Below, piece after piece: positions 1 to 6,827 of a stretch of 6,917 bases of DNA. The translations under genes and the position numbers were made by a program. The notes under the pieces are model-generated. The model ran no database searches. It had not been told where the DNA came from and saw nothing but the letters and a program-made list of their open reading frames with translations. Origin of the DNA: Acidiferrobacter sp. (GTDB taxonomy: Bacteria > Pseudomonadota > Gammaproteobacteria > Arenicellales > UBA868); NCBI GenBank assembly GCA_002694065.1, contig NZKZ01000175.1:1-6917 (forward strand). The letters run 5' to 3'. The first letter of the stretch is position 1. Each line of letters begins with the position of its first letter.

Positions 1-710
1 CTGTTCGACTGGAATCTCTCGGAGGATTGCTCTTCGTTAATCTGGATCCTGACGCGCCACCGATCCAAACGCTGGCCCCTGGATTTGAAGAGGACCTTCA
101 GTCGCTTGTTCCTCAATTCAATTCGCTTAGGCCAATGGATACCTTTGCCTTTGATTCGCCGGAGTCTGCTGACTGGTCTGCTAACTGGAAGGTGGTCGTG
201 GACAATTACGTTGAGTGCTACCACTGCCATCAGGCGCACCCTGCCCTGGCCGATCTGATGGAGATGACCAGCTACGAACACGAGGTTCAGGAACACTGGG
301 CCCGCCAGGTCTCGCGCACAACGCGCACGGACAACAAAGCCTATCGTTTTGATGCCAGTGACGACGTTCAGATTGCTGCGTATTGGTATCTATGGCCGAC
401 GACCTCAATCTGGCTGGTCCCGGGTGACGCCAACCTGTTTGTGTTATCCATGATGCCAAACGGTCACGAGCGCACCGCTTTTTCGGGTCACCGCTATGGC
501 CTGTCGGAATCCGTTGATGCCGAACGCAGCGAGTATCTCAACGCCATCCTGGGGCCTGAGGATCAATCGCTATGCGAATCCGTACAGCAGGGTCTCAAGT
601 CACGTTCGTACAATCAGGGGCGATTCATGGTGGACGCGGCCAAATCCGGGGTTGCCGAGCACGGTGTGCACCAGTTTCACCGTCTGGTGATGGATGCGCT
701 TCAGGTATAG
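1..710 (+). CDS. Rieske non-heme iron oxygenase, alpha subunit (C-terminal part; 5' end outside window)
   Basis: This is the catalytic-domain end of a Rieske-type oxygenase, which uses electrons from a reductase to hydroxylate or demethylate a small substrate. The reading frame is open from position 3 and runs into the window as VRLESLGG before LLFVNLDPD, so the TTG at 27 is not a real start and the gene begins upstream. The Rieske [2Fe-2S] domain is therefore missing from view. The mononuclear-iron motif NYVECYHCHQAHP is at 204-242, with likely His ligands at 222-224 and 237-239 (H-x4-H). The third ligand is probably the Asp of GPEDQSLCE (about 561-587), followed by the family-typical QQGL and a GVHQFH tail. 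Most ring-hydroxylating enzymes carry Asp where this one has the Glu of NYVECYH. Glu at that bridging position is known from carnitine oxygenase CntA, and similar motifs occur in betaine, choline and stachydrine enzymes, so a quaternary-amine substrate is plausible but unproven. The stop touches the next gene's ATG. Confidence 0.9.
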   Translation, partial: VRLESLGGLLFVNLDPDAPPIQTLAPGFEEDLQSLVPQFNSLRPMDTFAFDSPESADWSANWKVVVDNYVECYHCHQAHPALADLMEMTSYEHEVQEHWARQVSRTTRTDNKAYRFDASDDVQIAAYWYLWPTTSIWLVPGDANLFVLSMMPNGHERTAFSGHRYGLSESVDAERSEYLNAILGPEDQSLCESVQQGLKSRSYNQGRFMVDAAKSGVAEHGVHQFHRLVMDALQV

Positions 711-1667
711 ATGACGATTACGATCCCGTGCGTTGATCTTAAATCGGCGACGTCTTCGGTTTCAGACTCCGGGATCGCCCAGCAACTTGATAAGGCCCTG
801 TCTTCCCATGGCTTCTGTTATATCCAAGGGCATGGCATCTCTGAGGCCGAGATATCCCAGATCTTTGAAGCGAACCACGCGTTTCATCGGTTAGCCCAAC
901 ACGACAAAGAAGCCATCGCAGTCAATGCTTTTCATCGGGGCTACATCGGGAAAGGCGCAAGCAAGACGGTCACGTCTACGGTAGCAACAGCGACCCACTC
1001 CAACCGGTCCGAGTCGTTTATGATGATGCAGTCAGTCTCGCCTGATCATGGCCAGTGGGGCAGCGCAATCTTCGGACCCAATCAATGGCCCGAATCCCTA
1101 GGCAATCATTTTCGGACACAGTGTTTCAGTTACTTCAAGGCAATGCAAACCCTTGCCGACGAACTGACGCAACGACTTGCCGTTGCTTTGGGTCTTAGAC
1201 CCGATGCCTTCAGCCATTGGTTTACCGAACCCACCGTCTTTTTGCGTTTGCTGAAATATCCCGCCGCGGGCACGACCGATCCTCATGGTGAATTTGGGTC
1301 CGCACCACATACCGACCATGGTTTCCTGACCCTGGTTGCACAGGACTCGACCAGCGGCCTTCAGGTTCAGGGAGCCGATGGAACCTGGATACCGCTGCCG
1401 CCTGTCAGGAACGCCCTCGTCTTGAACGTCGCGGATATGCTTTCCGTTATCTCCGGACGTCGGTGGCCCTCATCGCCACACCGCGTTGTCCTTAATCGAA
1501 GCGAGCGCTACTCCACAGCCTTTTTCTATGACCCGAACTTCAGCGCAATGATAGAACCCCAAGTGCCGTCCGCTGCTCCCGCTGAAAATCAAGCACGGAT
1601 CCACTATGGTGAATACCTGATGGCGCGTTTCGCCAAGAACTACCGATACCGCTCAGAGATGGCGTAA
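711..1667 (+). CDS. Isopenicillin N synthase-like Fe(II)/2-oxoglutarate-dependent oxygenase
   Basis: This 318-residue cytoplasmic enzyme is predicted to use Fe(II), O2 and probably 2-oxoglutarate to oxidise an unknown small molecule. The N-terminal DIOX_N-type region (about 1-115) begins MTITIPCVDL, typical of the family, with HGFCYIQGHGI at 33-43. The C-terminal 2OG-Fe(II) domain (about 175-280) shows the full metal triad: H200 and D202 in HTDHGFLTL, and H257 in SSPHRVVLN. R266 and S268 (RYS) match the co-substrate carboxylate-binding RxS. The usual GD-L and TNGRW segments read ADML and SGRRW here, a small departure. Length is normal for the family. The ATG directly follows the TAG of the Rieske oxygenase with no gap and only a weak AGG upstream (703-705), suggesting co-transcription and translational coupling. 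The sequence does not support calling it isopenicillin N synthase itself. A plant-type gibberellin or ethylene enzyme role is equally unsupported; the substrate is open. Confidence 0.9.
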   Translation: MTITIPCVDLKSATSSVSDSGIAQQLDKALSSHGFCYIQGHGISEAEISQIFEANHAFHRLAQHDKEAIAVNAFHRGYIGKGASKTVTSTVATATHSNRSESFMMMQSVSPDHGQWGSAIFGPNQWPESLGNHFRTQCFSYFKAMQTLADELTQRLAVALGLRPDAFSHWFTEPTVFLRLLKYPAAGTTDPHGEFGSAPHTDHGFLTLVAQDSTSGLQVQGADGTWIPLPPVRNALVLNVADMLSVISGRRWPSSPHRVVLNRSERYSTAFFYDPNFSAMIEPQVPSAAPAENQARIHYGEYLMARFAKNYRYRSEMA

Positions 1668-1732
1668 CGACCGGTAAAGCGGATTATTTCTCTTTGGAGA
1701 AACGTCTTGCACCCGGACCATTGCGCCTCGAA

Positions 1733-1826
<94 letters not shown>

Positions 1827-1831
1827 GCAGG

Positions 1832-1867
1832 GCGCCAAAGGGTATCGAAGTTGAGCCCCCGACGCAA
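1832..1867 (-). promoter_or_regulatory. Candidate promoter of tRNA-Ser(GGA)
   Basis: On the minus strand TTGCGT (1867-1862) and TACCCT (1844-1839) are separated by 17 bp and lie just upstream of the mature tRNA 5' end at 1826. The segment between the -10 and the tRNA is GC-rich (GCGCC), as in stable-RNA promoters under stringent control. Each hexamer matches the sigma-70 consensus at only about three positions, so the call rests mainly on spacing and location. Read-through from the aminotransferase gene, whose stop is 52 bp away, is the alternative. Confidence 0.3.
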
Positions 1868-1878
1868 ACCAGATTAAC

Positions 1879-3042
1879 TCAGATGAGATGCTTCAGACCC
1901 GTGACCAGTCGGTCCAATCCCTCGATCGCGCTGTCGCTCTGCAGTGCGCCAAAGGAGGCCCTGAAGGCACAGACGTCATTAACGCCAAAGGCGCTGCCCG
2001 GAATCACCGCTACACCGAAGCGCTCAATGAGATTGCGCGCAAGATCCAGATCGTCGCCTTCGTAGCCAGGAACCCTGACAAACAGGTAGAAAGCTCCTGT
2101 GCTTGGCAGAAGACTTACTCTGCCTTCAAGAGATTTCATGGCCTCAATGCCTTGCCGGCGAACAATTGCCATGTCAGCGAGATAGGGACGGCAATATCCC
2201 GGTCCCGCCTGCAATGCACCCAGAGCAGCATATTGGGAGATCGCCGTTGCACAGATGACATTGGTATCCTGGACTTTTCTCAAGGCTCCGAACAGCTCCT
2301 CGGGAATGACAGCGTAGCCGATACGCCAACTGGCGAATCCATAAGCCTTACTCAGTGAGTACAAGCAGATAGTGTGCGGCGCGCTGTGCTCAATGGTACC
2401 GGGAGAAAAATGCTCTGCATCATCGTACAGGAAATATTCATAGGCCTCATCGCTGATATGGTAAATCCCGCGGGCCCGACAAGCTTCATTTACGGCTCTC
2501 AAGTCCGCTTCCGGATACACGATACCGGTCGGGTTGTTCGGCGAGACCGTGACTACGGCTCGGGTTCTCTTCGTAATGGCGCTCTCAATGGCATCTATCT
2601 GCAGATGTCCGGCGTCATCCGTCGGCACTGTCACGGGAATACAGTCCGCAATCCGAACCGCCATCTCCTGATTGAAGTAAAAGGGCTCGGGCAAAATGAT
2701 CTCGTCCCCGGGATCGCTAATCGCCAGCAGCACATTCAGAAACCCCATATTGCTGCCAGCCGTTACCACGACCCCCCTGCCCTCAAGCTGTATGGCGTTC
2801 TCTTGTTCCAACTTTTCCGCAAGCGCTGAGCGCAAAGGGTCCAACCCCTCTACGGGGCCATACTGATGTGCAGTGGGGTCGCTCCAGAAGTCACGAAGTG
2901 TGCTCTCGACCTCAGTCGGCGGAGGGTAATGCACGATTCCCTGACCCAGGGAGATCGTCCCGGGATTCGCGAGGATCAGATCCCCAATAACGGGGATGAT
3001 CGGCTGCTGGACGGATGCCATCCGCTTGCTGGCAGAAATCAT
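1879..3042 (-). CDS. Class I/II pyridoxal-phosphate-dependent aminotransferase
   Basis: This 387-residue protein is a fold-type I aminotransferase of the aspartate aminotransferase superfamily, moving an amino group between an amino acid and a 2-oxo acid in the cytoplasm. Visible landmarks in order: SLGQG (31-35) near the N-terminal substrate loop; HQYGPVEGLDPLR (59-71); the PLP phosphate-binding TAGSNMG (94-100); NNPTG (169-173), whose N170 contacts the PLP ring; SDEAYEYF (197-204) with D198 and Y201; SLSKAYG (229-235) with K232 as the Schiff-base lysine; WRIGY (239-243); and FRASFG (360-365) with R361 as the likely alpha-carboxylate-binding Arg. Length is normal and nothing is missing. The ATG at 3042 gives MISASKRMAS; an internal ATG at codon 8 (3021) is a possible alternative, and neither has a strong Shine-Dalgarno sequence. 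Substrate specificity (Asp, aromatic, Met or kynurenine type) cannot be decided. It is transcribed divergently from the large pseudokinase gene. Confidence 0.93.
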   Translation of the reverse strand: MISASKRMASVQQPIIPVIGDLILANPGTISLGQGIVHYPPPTEVESTLRDFWSDPTAHQYGPVEGLDPLRSALAEKLEQENAIQLEGRGVVVTAGSNMGFLNVLLAISDPGDEIILPEPFYFNQEMAVRIADCIPVTVPTDDAGHLQIDAIESAITKRTRAVVTVSPNNPTGIVYPEADLRAVNEACRARGIYHISDEAYEYFLYDDAEHFSPGTIEHSAPHTICLYSLSKAYGFASWRIGYAVIPEELFGALRKVQDTNVICATAISQYAALGALQAGPGYCRPYLADMAIVRRQGIEAMKSLEGRVSLLPSTGAFYLFVRVPGYEGDDLDLARNLIERFGVAVIPGSAFGVNDVCAFRASFGALQSDSAIEGLDRLVTGLKHLI

Positions 3043-3324
3043 TTTGGTTTTATTGGTGTTGGGTCACAAGTTGGATCAACGCAGTTTATGGGCTGAAGGG
3101 GGACACCTGTGTCGTGAAAATAACCTTCCCTGGTGCACGATCACCGCATCGCCATCCCTATTAAGGGGCTCTTTTCCGCGGTATTATATGACCCTATCGG
3201 TTGCGTCCTATCTTGATCTCTCACACAGCCAGGCTGTGGTATCGATAACCGGCGACCATATGATCTTCCAATACACTGTTAACGCCTGCAGGATTCGGCC
3301 CAGAACAGATATTTCCGTATCACG
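3043..3324. other. Divergent intergenic region between aminotransferase and pseudokinase genes
   Basis: This 282-bp gap separates two divergently transcribed genes and must hold both 5' leaders. I see no convincing coding sequence. It contains a perfect 7-1-7 inverted repeat (3224-3238), a TATGAT box (3259-3264) oriented toward the + strand gene, and a smaller GACAC-CT-GTGTC repeat (3102-3113) nearer the aminotransferase. The frame of the + strand gene is closed by TAA at 3280, so that gene cannot start much earlier than 3325. No strong sigma-70 promoter with both hexamers was found in either direction. Confidence 0.6.
3224..3264 (+). promoter_or_regulatory. Candidate -10 box with upstream perfect palindrome (possible operator)
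   Basis: CACAGCC-A-GGCTGTG at 3224-3238 is a perfect 15-bp inverted repeat. A TATGAT hexamer (5 of 6 matches to the -10 consensus) lies at 3259-3264, 60 bp before the ATG at 3325. The palindrome ends about where a -35 element would fall, and the -35 sequence itself (around GTGGTA) is poor. That arrangement would suit activation or repression by a dimeric regulator. No regulator gene is in the window, and the site is inferred from sequence symmetry only. Confidence 0.3.
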
Positions 3325-6300
3325 ATGACAACAGATACGCACAACCCAACGCCCGACAAGGCCGCGAATCCGAAAGACGCTCCAGACTCCTTCGAGGGTG
3401 ATGCCCTCCAGGCTGCGCCTTTGGCGCCAGATGCAGCGCTTGGCTCCCATACGATCTCAAGAGTGCTCGTGACCTCTGATAGCGGATACACCTATCTTGC
3501 CAATGACGGCGCAACCGTTGTGCAGGAATACTTTCCGCTCCAATTTGCCGTCAGAGATACCGATAACACTTCTTTGCTGCTTTGCGACGCCCAGTTCAAT
3601 ACGGACTACGAGCAAGGCCTGACAGAATTTCTGCGCTTGGCCCGGGTTTTGAGCCAACTGGATCACCCGGGACGCATTGCACACTATCAGGAAAACGACG
3701 GTGCCGCCTGGTACGCCGTCGAACTGCCGGTCCGAGCCTCGCTCGCCGATCTGTTGCAACCCGGGCAGCGCCTGCCTGAGGAAACTCTGAGAGCGGTGCT
3801 GTATGCTGCCATCACCTACCTCGATGCAGTCCACGAAACCGGCGGTTTACATCTTGAACTTACCCCCGAGAGAATCCTGATTGCCGATGAGGATCAGTTG
3901 CTGATTTGCGGATTCAGTACCGACCGATTTCACTATCCGCCCGATGATGTCCATACCGAGCACGACTTTCGCGCTCCCGAACTCGCAAGTTACCGGGGTC
4001 AGCTCGGCCGCTGGACCGACTACTACGCTTTGGGCGCCATCCTCTATCAGGCGGTTTGTCGCAGTGTTCCTGTCGATTCCCTGGCGCGCCTGGATGCCCT
4101 CGATCGCGGTCTCGAAGACCCCCTGCCATCCGTCATGGATGCCGGTGCAGGCTATTTTTCGCTAACTCTCCTAAGTCTTATCAATCGACTCCTGTCTCTG
4201 GACACGGCCGAAAGGCCCCAGAACGCGGAAGAACTGATTGATGCGATAGAGCCGAAAGGGGTCCTGGATCCTGCGCCGGCGGATCCTCCGGAATTGAGCG
4301 TCGAGGCCAAACCGGCCAAGCCAAGAAAACAACAAGCCTCTAAAAGTCCGACAAACGGGGAAAACACCATCACCCGTCGGGTCAAGGGCGCCTCATCAAT
4401 CGTCCTAAGCGCCCTCGATAAGACCAAGAGTGCCGTCAACCTGGCGAAACCTGTACCGCCGAGGCGCAATACAAAGGTATCCCCAAAAGACGAATTACAA
4501 CAAACGAAGTCTGCTAAAAACCCTGAGAGGCAGGAGCCACTGTTCGCAGGAGGCACTCACGACATCAAAACACCGCCTGCTGATGATCGTACCCCTTTAA
4601 AGATTGCAGATGATCTTGAGGATGCGGGCCCGGTGCTCACCGAGCGAGACTTTCAGGACTTTTCTTTACCTCCCCAAAGCCGCGCCAAAAGCCAACCCAA
4701 GAACCCTCGCGCCCTGCCTCACCTCGACATCAGGAAATGGTCTCAGCGGCTCCGTAGCCCATTCAGGCATTACTCGGTGCGTTTCGGAGCCGGCGTGTTA
4801 TTGGCTCTTGCGGGGATCTACCTTCTTTATCTGATTGTGACCCCCCCGGGGGTGGATGGGGACGCGGCTTCAAACACCACCATCGAAATCATCGGTGCGA
4901 CTGACCTGACCCCCTCGGATGCCCCCACACTTGAAATAGCCCAGATAGGGAATTCACGCGAGTCAGCAAAGTCGCAAACTACTGAGTTTGCCAAGGATGA
5001 TGATCTCGCCCGCGCCAATGCCTACCGCGATGCAGAAAAACTGGCCAGACTCAGCGAGCCACACCTCGTCCGCGCACGCACCTACCTCACTGAGGGGCAC
5101 CTGATTTCTCCGCCTGATGCGAATGCTTACAGCGAGTTTCGCACCGTGCTCAAGATGGATCCGGATAGCAGCGCTGCGCAGCGAGGACTCGATCAAGTAA
5201 CCGCTGGCGTGCTCTCCAAAGCTCAGGGGCTTGCTAACAAAAATGAGTTTTCGGGCGCCAGAGCGTTTCTTGATGAGGCAGTCGCCGTCATCGGTGATAG
5301 CACTGAGTTTCAGTCAGCGAGGTCGAAAATCGACACCGCGCAGGCACAGTGGAAAGCCCAGCAGGCCCTCGCACAACTTGAAGCCGAAAAGGCGCAGCGT
5401 GCCCGGGAGCAACAACAGAAAATTGAAGCACTGCTGGCTGCCGCGTCCACGGCAATGGAGGAGGATCGCCTTCGAGCTCCGCCGGGAGCTAATGCGCTAG
5501 CGATTTACCGCAATGTACTCACACTGGATCCCGGGAACGCCCGAGCAAGGAACGGGATTACGCGAATCACCCAGGTTTACCTCGACGAAGCCCGGAATGC
5601 CTTGGCACAAAATCAGCTGGGCCGGGCAGCGCGGGAGCTCGAGGCAGCAGCCGCCGTGGATCCCACAAACCCCAACGTTGTGATCCTGAGCACGCAGTTG
5701 CAGCGGCGGCAATATCTCGAAACCGAACAACAGAGGCTCCAGGCAGAAGCGGATGACCGAATTTCCCAGGCCCAGGCCATTGCGGATGAACAGGCATCGC
5801 TCAACCTTACAAGCGGTGTAACGGCCTACTACAATGGTAACTATCAGAGGGCCTATCAGTTTCTTGCCCCCCTTGCCAAAGGGGGCGAGCCTCAAGCTCA
5901 GGTCCGGGTTGCCCGCATGCTCCTTGAAGCCCGAGGCACCGACCGTGATAAGCCGAAGGCGATTGCCATGTTCAGCGCAGCGCTCTCGCCAATTCAACTA
6001 GCTGCACGCGAAGGCCACGCCTGGGCGCAATCAGATCTTGCAGACTATTTTGTGGACGGGTTCGTGCTCGACAAAGATCTCTCAAGTGCGGCGTTCTGGT
6101 ATCGCAAGGCGGCTGAACAAGGCTACGCCCCGGCACAAACTAACCTCGGATGGCTGTATTTCAACGGCTACGAGGGCGTTGCGCCCAATCGGGCAGTAGC
6201 GGTGCACTGGTTCAGCGAAGCCGCGGCGCAGGGCAATCGCGCAGCTGTCAGAAATCTTCAGGCGCTGGGTGAAGAAATTCCCGGCCAGGGCGGCAGCTAA
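3325..6300 (+). CDS. Transmembrane pseudokinase with duplicated TPR-like modules and C-terminal Sel1-like repeats
   Basis: This 991-residue protein has five parts. (a) Residues 43-309 form a protein kinase-like domain. It keeps EYFP (68-71), DHP (113-115), RAPEL (216-220), TDYYALGAILY (231-241) and R297, but lacks the catalytic residues: the VAIK Lys is Q67, the helix-C Glu is L105, HRD reads H176-L177-E178, the following Lys and Asn are T180 and R183, DFG reads C195-G196-F197, and the glycine loop keeps one Gly. (b) Residues 310-480 are a Lys/Pro/Ser/Thr-rich, probably disordered linker ending in a basic stretch. (c) A single transmembrane helix spans about 487-506; the positive-inside rule puts the kinase-like domain in the cytoplasm and the rest in the periplasm. 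(d) Two copies of a TPR-like module (580-670, 703-793) are joined by Ala/Gln/Glu-rich, likely coiled-coil linkers. (e) Sel1-like repeats run from about 826 to 980. An in-frame TAA at 3280 supports the ATG at 3325, although no Shine-Dalgarno is evident. A signalling-scaffold role is inferred; the partner is unknown. Confidence 0.9.
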   Translation: MTTDTHNPTPDKAANPKDAPDSFEGDALQAAPLAPDAALGSHTISRVLVTSDSGYTYLANDGATVVQEYFPLQFAVRDTDNTSLLLCDAQFNTDYEQGLTEFLRLARVLSQLDHPGRIAHYQENDGAAWYAVELPVRASLADLLQPGQRLPEETLRAVLYAAITYLDAVHETGGLHLELTPERILIADEDQLLICGFSTDRFHYPPDDVHTEHDFRAPELASYRGQLGRWTDYYALGAILYQAVCRSVPVDSLARLDALDRGLEDPLPSVMDAGAGYFSLTLLSLINRLLSLDTAERPQNAEELIDAIEPKGVLDPAPADPPELSVEAKPAKPRKQQASKSPTNGENTITRRVKGASSIVLSALDKTKSAVNLAKPVPPRRNTKVSPKDELQQTKSAKNPERQEPLFAGGTHDIKTPPADDRTPLKIADDLEDAGPVLTERDFQDFSLPPQSRAKSQPKNPRALPHLDIRKWSQRLRSPFRHYSVRFGAGVLLALAGIYLLYLIVTPPGVDGDAASNTTIEIIGATDLTPSDAPTLEIAQIGNSRESAKSQTTEFAKDDDLARANAYRDAEKLARLSEPHLVRARTYLTEGHLISPPDANAYSEFRTVLKMDPDSSAAQRGLDQVTAGVLSKAQGLANKNEFSGARAFLDEAVAVIGDSTEFQSARSKIDTAQAQWKAQQALAQLEAEKAQRAREQQQKIEALLAAASTAMEEDRLRAPPGANALAIYRNVLTLDPGNARARNGITRITQVYLDEARNALAQNQLGRAARELEAAAAVDPTNPNVVILSTQLQRRQYLETEQQRLQAEADDRISQAQAIADEQASLNLTSGVTAYYNGNYQRAYQFLAPLAKGGEPQAQVRVARMLLEARGTDRDKPKAIAMFSAALSPIQLAAREGHAWAQSDLADYFVDGFVLDKDLSSAAFWYRKAAEQGYAPAQTNLGWLYFNGYEGVAPNRAVAVHWFSEAAAQGNRAAVRNLQALGEEIPGQGGS
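5062..5334 (+). repeat. TPR-like module, copy A, of an internal protein duplication
   Basis: Residues 580-670 of the pseudokinase protein align without gaps to residues 703-793, an offset of 123 residues. Shared positions include PP-ANA (596-601), R-VL (606-609), DP (612-613) and several Leu/Ala positions of helical hairpins. By eye about a third of residues over 70 positions are identical. The pattern 'PP..NA...YR.VL.LDP.N..A' resembles a module seen in other gammaproteobacterial kinase-like proteins (recalled, not searched). The module is predicted to be periplasmic, just after the membrane helix. Confidence 0.75.
5431..5703 (+). repeat. TPR-like module, copy B, of an internal protein duplication
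   Basis: Residues 703-793 are the second copy, with PPGANA (719-724), YRNVLTLDPGN (728-738) and a helical hairpin reading LDEARNALAQNQLGRAARE (753-771). This copy is closer than copy A to a canonical TPR-like 'VL.LDP.N..A' pattern. It is preceded by a charged, Ala/Gln-rich probable coiled coil (about 671-705) and followed by another (about 792-824). Confidence 0.75.
5800..6264 (+). repeat. C-terminal Sel1-like repeat region
   Basis: Residues 826-980 contain Sel1-like helical repeats. The two clearest are AQSDLADYFVDG...WYRKAAEQGYAP (901-936) and AQTNLGWLYFNG...WFSEAAAQGNRA (937-973), each 36-37 residues with the typical A-LG/LA-Y, WY/WF and AA-QG positions. An earlier copy (about 857-900) is longer, with extra residues around SPIQLAAREG, and a partial one (about 830-856) precedes it. 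Sel1 repeats usually bind other proteins; several family members act in periplasmic or envelope complexes. Confidence 0.8.
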
Positions 6301-6329
6301 CCTCTGCCCCGCCCTCCCGACGAGGCCGG

Positions 6330-6746
6330 TTAATCGGACCGGCGCTGAGTTAACGCCGCCCTAGACTTGCGGACATAGGTCCGTTTCGAAGGAATCACCC
6401 CGCGGACACCGCCCTGAGGATTATCGATATCTCCCTGTCGCCGCGGCATAAGATGCATGTGGACATGAAAGATGGATTGACCCGCATCCTTTCCGGCGTT
6501 GACCCCGACATTAAATCCACTGACGGTTGCATCCCACTCCTCAATGCGAGCCTTCATCTTGACCAGCATCATGTGCATGTCCAGCACCTCACGTTCGTCC
6601 AGATCGAAATACGAGGCAACATGTCGTTTGGGGATAATGAGCGTGTGGTGCTCGCTCACGGGATAACCATCCCGACGGGCGTAACAGTATGTTCCTTCCT
6701 CTAAGAGCTCGTCGTTATCAAAGTCACAAAAAAGGCAGTCTTCCAT
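6330..6746 (-). CDS. HIT-family nucleotide hydrolase/transferase
   Basis: This is a small cytoplasmic protein of the histidine triad superfamily, whose members hydrolyse or transfer nucleotidyl groups (for example AMP-lysine, AppppA or sugar nucleotides). Counting from the ATG at 6746 it has 138 residues. CLFC (4-7) is a CxxC pair probably binding zinc. HHTLIIPKRHVASYFDL (33-49) is the typical core. GVNAGKDAGQSIFHVHMHLMPR (81-102) carries the H94-x-H96-x-H98 triad, with H96 the expected nucleophile. The C-terminal tail is basic. A TTG at 6764 would add six residues (MEFEKK); I prefer the ATG at 6746 because family members usually start just before the CxxC pair, and GAG lies six bases upstream. 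The gene converges on the pseudokinase gene with 29 bp between stops and lies downstream of tRNA-Ser(UGA) on the same strand. Exact substrate is unknown. Confidence 0.92.
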   Translation of the reverse strand: MEDCLFCDFDNDELLEEGTYCYARRDGYPVSEHHTLIIPKRHVASYFDLDEREVLDMHMMLVKMKARIEEWDATVSGFNVGVNAGKDAGQSIFHVHMHLMPRRQGDIDNPQGGVRGVIPSKRTYVRKSRAALTQRRSD

Positions 6747-6787
6747 CTTTTTCTCAAATTCCAAATCTCAATGCTCGCGCCGACGGC

Positions 6788-6819
6788 GGAAGAGAAACAA
6801 TGACCAGGGGGAGGTCATT
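6788..6819 (-). terminator. Possible intrinsic terminator after tRNA-Ser(UGA)
   Basis: On the minus strand AATGACC (6819-6813) and GGTCATT (6805-6799) form a perfect 7-bp stem around a 7-base pyrimidine-rich loop. A T-rich but interrupted run, GTTTCTCTTCC, follows. The stem begins 8 bp past the encoded CCA of the tRNA, the right place for a terminator. The stem is only moderately GC-rich and the T tract is imperfect, so it may instead be a processing hairpin in a tRNA-HIT transcript. Confidence 0.35.
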
Positions 6820-6827
6820 AAACGTGA

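Noticed and set aside
27..29. TTG at 27 as the start codon of the Rieske oxygenase gene
   Set aside because: The frame is open upstream to the window edge and encodes VRLESLGG, which fits the family sequence before LLFVNLDP. The enzyme would also lack its Rieske domain. The gene is cut by the window, not truncated.
1687..1702. TTTCTC-TTTG-GAGAAA hairpin between the oxygenase operon and tRNA-Ser(GGA), as a terminator
   Set aside because: The stem is only 6 bp and AT-rich, with no T tract on either strand, so it is too weak to call although its position between convergent units is suitable.
2374..2829. Open + strand frame of about 150 codons inside the aminotransferase gene
   Set aside because: It lies fully antisense to a gene with complete family motifs, and its translation shows no recognisable domain. 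It is a shadow frame.
6315..6346. CCGGT...ACCGG inverted repeat at the convergent ends of the pseudokinase and HIT genes as a bidirectional terminator
   Set aside because: The stem is short (5 bp), overlaps the HIT coding end, and has no T run on either side.
6778..6788. CGCCG-A-CGGCG inverted repeat upstream of the HIT gene as a terminator or operator
   Set aside because: Five-base GC-only arms arise easily in this composition, and there is no T tract or promoter context to support a function.
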